Source: Aplysia californica
Taxonomy: Eukaryota > Mollusca > Gastropoda > Aplysiida > Aplysiidae
NCBI RefSeq assembly: GCF_000002075.1
Contig: NW_004797391.1
Location: 560,042-624,041, forward strand
Reading direction: 5' to 3'
DNA length: 64,000 bases
The notes under the pieces were generated by a model that worked only from the letters and a program-made list of their open reading frames with translations, was not told where the DNA came from and searched no databases. A program made the position numbers and the translations under genes. Within the stretch, counting starts at the first letter, position 1. Each line of letters begins with the position of its first letter. Positions 58,481 to 64,000 of the stretch are shown here, piece after piece.

Positions 58481-58989
58481 TTCACTCACTCAGCCCTGGG
58501 GCCCGGTCTGCTGGCTGCTGTGCCTAGTGGTTTAAGATCTTTAAGTAAAATTGAAAAAACCCAAACTAAACTAAATCAACTTCAATTGCTGTAATATTTC
58601 ACACACACTTTGTTTTGTCATTACATGGACTATTACCGTTTACAGAATTTGAAAATGTTTGATAGTCTGTGAGATATTGCCATTTAAAAAAGGTCAGCAA
58701 CACGCACTAAAAAGTGTCTCGGATGAAAGAGCAAGACTTGTTCTCACTTTATGTGCTAAGTCGTTTTCAATTGTAGGTCAAGAAAGCAACCTTCGCCCTT
58801 GTAATAGTCTGTTTCTTATAAAGAAATGGCCAGGGCTCAGGTGTAAAGTAGAGTCCGTTCTTATTTCAATATTTGATGTCTGTTTACGTCATTAAGCAGT
58901 AGGAATTTCTATCCTCGTACTGTTGGGTTCAGGGCCCAGTGCAGATGTGCGCAACCCGACTATCTGGGGCTCAGGGCTGAGTGAGTTAA
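58481..58989. mobile_element. piggyBac-type MITE (509 bp)
   Basis: Left TTCACTCACTCAGCCCTGGG and right, reversed, TTAACTCACTCAGCCCTGAG. TTAA is intact at the right (58986-58989) and mutated to TTCA at the left. No transposase domain. Confidence 0.65.
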
Positions 58990-60017
58990 AATGTTATTGT
59001 TAGATTTTGATCTTTTTCTACCTACGGATACTGAATCATTCTTCTGCAAGTAGTGAGGCTTTTTTCTGGTTTTATGTTTGGCACTGTTGTGAAATCAGGT
59101 GCTCATCAAAATAATGAAATCAGAGAAATCAGCATTTTTCTGCCCCATGAATAATCTAATCTAATTTTTGTTGTGGGTTTTTTTCTGCAAGACTTTTATG
59201 TGTATTTAATGACTCATTTCTGCCTAGATTTTATCGAAAAACATTAATCAAAGGCACAGAGAAATGTAGATTTGCAGTCTCTAAGGCCACTCAAGCTTTG
59301 GAAGTAACCAAATTTTGGTGGTCATTTTCTCACTCATTTTGCTCCTGACATAAGGCGACCCCCATCTTCTTCAGTTACTAATATATATGCATTTCTTTTC
59401 AAGATAGATGACTATTTTTATTTATCAAAAACAAGGCGAATAAACAGGACTTAAGATTATACCAATAACCCCATATATGCCCCAAAATTGACGAGTGGCT
59501 GATTCCACCATGTCCCAACTCACGCTTTTCTCTTTCTTGTGTTGGCACAGACTGGGGTTTTAGGAGCAAGTTTCTTTCAACTTACCAAATGCATAAAGTC
59601 ATAAAGAAAAGTTTAAGAGAGTCATAGACATTGAATATAGATGAATAAAGCTTTTATACTCAGCTGGTTGTAGTATTATGTTTAAAGTACTTTTCAAAGC
59701 ACCAAAATAATATTTGTCTCTCACAAGCTGAATGCTTATACCAGGAGACTTTTTTTTCTGGCTCGCACATTGTTCTTTTTTTAATATTGGGTGTAGGGGG
59801 TCTCATGTGTTTGTGCAGTACACCCATCACTCCATGCTGAATTGATCTTGTTTTTATTTCCTTGATTTTGGATTTTGATCCTCTTTTTTTTCCTCATTTC
59901 TTTTCAGTGGTTTCTGAAGAAAGCCGAAAGGCTTTTCTGACTAACCCTAACATAGCAATAACATTTCAGGACTAAAGGAAATCGGTGACTCTTTGATCTC
60001 TTGGTCAAGGTCATAGG

Positions 60018-62524
60018 ATGATCAGACCGGGTTTGGTCCAGGATCGGATTTTAGACCTGTCGACAATGAACAACCCCTTGCCTCCACTGAACACTCTGCC
60101 CCAATGGTCTCGTGTCAATGTGTTAGACAAGGTTGGCTCTTCCTTTGCTTCTTTCAATCTTTTAAGATTAAAATGTTCTGTTTGTGTCTGTGTCTTTTTC
60201 CTGCAACCCATATATGAAAAAAATATTATAGGGAAGTTATAAAGGTTTTCTTTATATCCCAACAATTATCTCTACTTTCATCTTTCTTCTTAGAACAGAT
60301 GGAAGTAATTATTATCTTTCCCATGTCACTCTTTTTACTCTTTTCTTTTCCATTTTCTTTCTCCCTGTTACTCTCTTCTCCCCATCTCTTTGATGTCTGT
60401 TTGTCTCTCTCAGAAACTCTAGAACCCATCATGTAGGCCTATAATACATTTTAAAACACACACTGGCATAAGTGTGTACGCTCACACACGCATCTGCATT
60501 CGTGCAACTGTTCACATGTGCACTTACAAGTGAATACTTAAGTACTCACACATAAATACACACACACATACGTGCCCGCGCACACACACACACACTCACA
60601 CACACTCACACACGTGCACGCACACACACGCACACACAAGACATATGCATATCCTATTGGCCCTCATAAGGTCATAAGGTAAGGAGACAGAGAGATACAC
60701 TCCCTTTCACAAAACATTCATGCTGCATCTGAATACAATCCACTCTTTTGAAAACTATTCATACCTTGACACATAGATAAAAAAAAGATATGATCCCAAC
60801 AGATTTAAGAATATGGATCCTATGGCTGGACATTTGGAGTCAAGGTAGTATCAAAAACTGTTCTAAACAAAGTTGATTCATCCTGTTTGGGTGGTTATTA
60901 GATTTTCTTTGCTGAAACGTCTGGTAAAGGATTTGGAAGTTTGATTTTTTCTTTAAACATTTTTTTTTCTCTTCATTATTTTGTTCCTATCATTCCTACT
61001 CTTTATATAAAACTGTTTGACTAAGTAGGCTACAAGTATTCATTTTCTGAAAGACACTCTTGAGTCAGAATTGGTATTTCAAAGGAAATTAAAACTTTTT
61101 TTGTATGAATAGCTGGGGTTGGGGTGAAGCGGACGAGACTATGACATAGTCTTTTTATAGATACCCCATTGTCATTTTCGTCCCACTTACTGTAGTTTTC
61201 ATTTACTCCATTTGCTTTTATTATTTTCATTTGGCACTCAAACTTTTCTTAATCAGTACAATTATTAGATAGTCTTTGTAGTGGGTACTGGTATAGAAGT
61301 CGCTACTAATGCCATTGTTGATTGCCTACTTTAACTATGTCTTAGAAAAGTGCTTAATATTAGTAGTGTAATAATCATTGCTGGAAAGAACTTATTCATG
61401 CTTTCATCTTTTATTCAGTCATTGACCAAAAAGAGTTTTCTGAATTGCAGTATGTTTTGTATTTTCCTCATTTGTTAAATTTTGTAAAAAGAGTTGAATG
61501 TCAAATAATCATCAAATTATAAGATTATGATATCTCATGAAATGATTAAATGTTTATATGGTGTTATTAGTTGCTGTCTTAGCCAATTATAAATCTTTAA
61601 TTTCCAAAGATATGACAAGTCAAGCATAAGATTTATTTCTGAAGTCTCAGTATAAAATTCTTCATGATTATGTGCTTTGTCCAGGCTCGCTATCCAAAAC
61701 CATTTGTCAAAGATAACAAACTGAACATGGACCTGGGTGAGTCCCTAAAAGATGGAGCAAACGACGATGAACGTTTGTCTGTCATAGAGATGAACCCGGC
61801 TCAAAGGATTCAGTACCTGGAGCGCAGCCTGTTGTTTTTACGACAGCAGCATTCTGATGTGCTCCACTCACTTCATGAGGAAGTTGAAAGCCTCAAGAAG
61901 GAAAATAAAGGTAACTTATCTATCATCAGCTGGTTCTGTCTGTAACACATGTGGAGCAGACTAGGGCACATTACTGACTTCTGTGTGTACTGTCATATGT
62001 TCTGTGTGGTTGGTCGCTTTGTCTTGTTAAGTTCTTGTGGGGGTGTGAAAATGTCCAAAATTGTATAGGTTTCACACCTCTTGCTACACTGTGAGGTTAT
62101 TTAAGAGTAAGAGGCAGGATCTCTGAATTTAATGTCCATCTCCAATAAGACAGAGCGAAATAGGTAAATTTGTGTAAAGTACTTTTTGCAGGGATAATGC
62201 ATCAAACTGAGTTGAGCCTCGAACCCCTGAACCAGCAATCTCACCCTCACAATTACGAGTCCAGAAGCCTAACCACTAGACAACACTTATGGTGATGGTA
62301 GCTGACTTAAAATACCAGTTTTGTACTTTTGATAGTAATGGTTTATGCTTTGGGAAAATACTGCCCTGACTCAATGAATTTGCTTAAACTGTTGGGAGGT
62401 TTTGTCACTTTGTTCTCAGAGCTGCAGTTCAAGATTGTAATGAGCCAGAAGGCAGCCAAAGCCATGAGGGAGGAGAAACTGAAAGAAAAGAGAGAAAGAG
62501 GAGAAGCAGAGTCAACCGACCAGG
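60018..62524 (+). CDS. CCDC74: CCDC74-type coiled-coil protein, 5' part (exons 1-3; continues beyond window)
   Basis: Exon 1 ends at 60131 and starts at ATG 60066 (or in-frame ATG 60018; an in-frame stop lies at 59994). It encodes MNNPLPPLNTLPQWSRVNVL then DK. Exon 2 (61685-61910) encodes ARYPKPFVKDN, an acidic linker, then the coiled coil with SLLFLRQQHSDVLHSLHEEV and ESLKKENK. Exon 3 (62420-62524) continues ELQFKIVMSQKAAK and a Lys/Glu-rich helix. The block FLRQQHSDVLHSLHEEVE..KKEN..LQFKIVM aligns with human CCDC74A/B FLQQQHSEMLAKLHEEIE..KREN..LHYKLIM, the N-terminal domain shared with CCDC92. Intron phases are 0, 1 and 1 and the frame stays open. Human CCDC74 proteins act at the spindle and microtubules. 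The C-terminal CCDC74 domain is not in the window. Exon 1 rests on phase, codon character and position, so it is less certain than exons 2 and 3. Confidence 0.82.
60478..60640. repeat. (CA)n-rich compound microsatellite
   Basis: Interrupted CACACA tract with CGTGCACG-type interruptions in CCDC74 intron 1. Confidence 0.9.
62195..62300 (-). mobile_element. tRNA-derived SINE head
   Basis: On the minus strand GTTGTCTAGTGGTTAGGCTT (A-box-like) is followed by GGGTTCGAGGCTC (B-box-like) about 55 bases on. It differs from the 53430 family. It lies in CCDC74 intron 2, just upstream of exon 3. Confidence 0.55.
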
Positions 62525-62709
62525 GTGAGTGGGTACATGGGGTTGAATTGCTTCAAACTCGAGTGCATCTTAACATTTTGCAATATTTTTGTCCTTTTCT
62601 TGAGTCATCTTAATTAAATTTAATTTGGACCCACCTCATACTAAACCTTCTTTTTGGTAATACTTTCCACTTTCTTTTTTATTCTTCTCAATGGTCAGAT
62701 TCATACATA

Positions 62710-63075
62710 CAGTTGAACCTGTGTAAGAATGAATCACAAAGGAGCCAGAAAAAAATTATGTCTTAGACAAGGGATCTAGGGGGGAGATGGTGGGGGGTTT
62801 CAAAGGCCCAGCTGGTTGGATCAAGGGTCACTTGTTCGGTCGGCAAGCAGTGGTCAAAACTTCTCACGTCTCAACTGCTATCCTCTCTGGTAATGACATG
62901 CGTCAGTCTTACTTATCCAATTACCACAAGTGCTTGCATTTCATAGGACTACTGTCTTACCTATTAAAAACAGAAATGTTTGAACATCTCCTTTGCTTCC
63001 ACCCTTAGCCCCACCCATCGGTGTAACAAGCACAGTCAACCAATGCCAACTCGCTTGACCATGTAAGAATGATTC
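62710..63075. mobile_element. Possible pogo-type transposon end
   Basis: CAGTTGAACCTGTGTAAGAA after TA resembles Tigger-type termini. A related TGTAAGAATGATTCAAGG at 63062 may mark the other side. Inverted pairing is not convincing. Confidence 0.3.
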
Positions 63076-63319
63076 AAGGAACTCTTTTTTTCGGCTGGCC
63101 ATACGATTAGGGCGGCAGGCATTGGTCAAACTAATTTCACACCTCTGGCTTCTGGCTACCCAGGAAAGTTTCCGAGGTGGCTCACTACTCGAGCACTTTC
63201 ACTGGCACTCGTGAGATTTCAAGCTCACACCACCCTGATCATCTGCATCGCTCAGGGCTCACATAGATCTAGGTAACATCTACCCCAAGGAGGTTATGCA
63301 GTAAGGTCCTTGTTTTTTA

Positions 63320-63380
63320 AGTTTTAGTAAGAGTTTTACAGCATTTTTCAACTCTATAGAGTCATATAAGTGCCGGTAAG
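63320..63380 (-). mobile_element. SINE tail hairpin module, degraded
   Basis: TTTTAGTAAGAGTTTTACAG, then CATTTTTCAACTCTATAGAG and TCATATAAGTGCC, is the reverse of the GGCGCTCATATGACC..GCCGTAAAAC tail. Confidence 0.5.
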
Positions 63381-63692
63381 GTCCTTGATCTACCCCCAAA
63401 TTGCTACCTTACTCTCCTTCCTCACCCTGCAGCATGGCGTTAAGTTTTAAGTCGGCGGAACCAAATTGCGAGTTTTGTTTCAAATCCAGGCTGAGTGGGC
63501 AAAGCATTTTCCGTCATAGACAGATAAAACCAAAGGAAAGGAGCGGATTTTTCTTTAAATAATGAAATCAAAGAAACAGGCATTTTGCCGTTTGTTTGGA
63601 AATTTGTATCCATCTTTTGTTCACTGGCTCAACCCTTTGTATGTCTGTTTAAAAACACATTTCTGTGTGCATTTTACTGAAAAACGCTGGTT

Positions 63693-64000
63693 AACTCTTT
63701 GACTACCATGGGCCGATCTATCGGCTCCATAACTTCTTAGTTCGTGGCCAAGAGCCGAATTATCGGCTCGCGCTTTTCTTTCCCTTTCCCTTCCACAATT
63801 TGACTCAACCTTTTCGTTTCATGTTTTTAACTGCTCTGCTTGCCATACATCAGTCAACCAGTGAAGGAATTTAGTGCCTTTTGTGTTTTATTCTGCTGTT
63901 TTTTGGCATTTTTTCATGTTTTTTTTACCCGCCCTATGTTGCTCGAATTAGTTTACACGCATAGCAACGGCAATATGGCTGATAACCCATCAGGTCCCCC
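63693..64000. mobile_element. piggyBac-type element left end, runs off the window
   Basis: TTAACTCTTTGACTACCATG followed by the inverted motif GCCGATCTATCGGC and, further on, GCCGAATTATCGGC. TTAACTCTTT is shared with the MITEs at 37017 and 37801. The right end lies beyond 64000. Confidence 0.55.

Overview
This is animal nuclear DNA. It has spliced genes with GT-AG introns, tRNA-derived SINEs with target-site duplications, several families of cut-and-paste DNA transposons, and dense microsatellites. Conserved protein identities and the repeat style (AGATCT-type simple repeats, long tRNA-SINEs, many TTAA- and TA-flanked MITEs) suggest a mollusc, probably a gastropod. That taxon is an inference and no search was run. 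I see no operons, CRISPR arrays, intact functional tRNAs, rRNAs or LTR retroelements.

Host genes: (1) 93-12782 (+), a complete six-exon AIP (aryl-hydrocarbon-receptor-interacting protein) gene of 328 codons. (2) 42553-22914 (-), a complete KIAA0753/moonraker (OFIP) gene. I assembled 18 exons whose phases all agree, giving 1140 residues. (3) from 60018/60066 (+) past the window end, the first three exons of a CCDC74-type coiled-coil gene. Moonraker is a centriolar-satellite and cilium protein, and CCDC74 proteins are microtubule and spindle associated. The two genes are divergent, with about 17.5 kb of repeat-filled DNA between them. AIP and moonraker converge across about 10 kb of repeat-rich DNA.

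Mobile DNA: AIP introns hold a large composite repeat (443-3310), a pogo-type MITE, a mariner with a LINE tail inserted in it, a CG-rich MITE, a LINE reverse-transcriptase remnant and SINE tails. Moonraker introns hold three TTAA-flanked piggyBac-type MITEs, a 0.7 kb inverted-repeat element and SINEs. The intergenic block 43551-57640 is the richest. It holds copies of two palindrome-ended families (called A and B here), including two B copies in near-perfect head-to-head arrangement. It also holds a young SINE with an 11-bp target duplication and a hAT element with a perfect 8-bp target duplication inside a zinc-finger gene fragment.

Most unusual signal: three otherwise unrelated repeat families (A, B, C) end in or are built around 25-29 bp palindromes of the form CTATT...AATAG. 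They occur nested and adjacent at both ends of the window, and two of them carry end arrays of about 36-39 bp units. I could not assign them to a known superfamily. Helentron/pearl-like or foldback elements are the closest comparisons.
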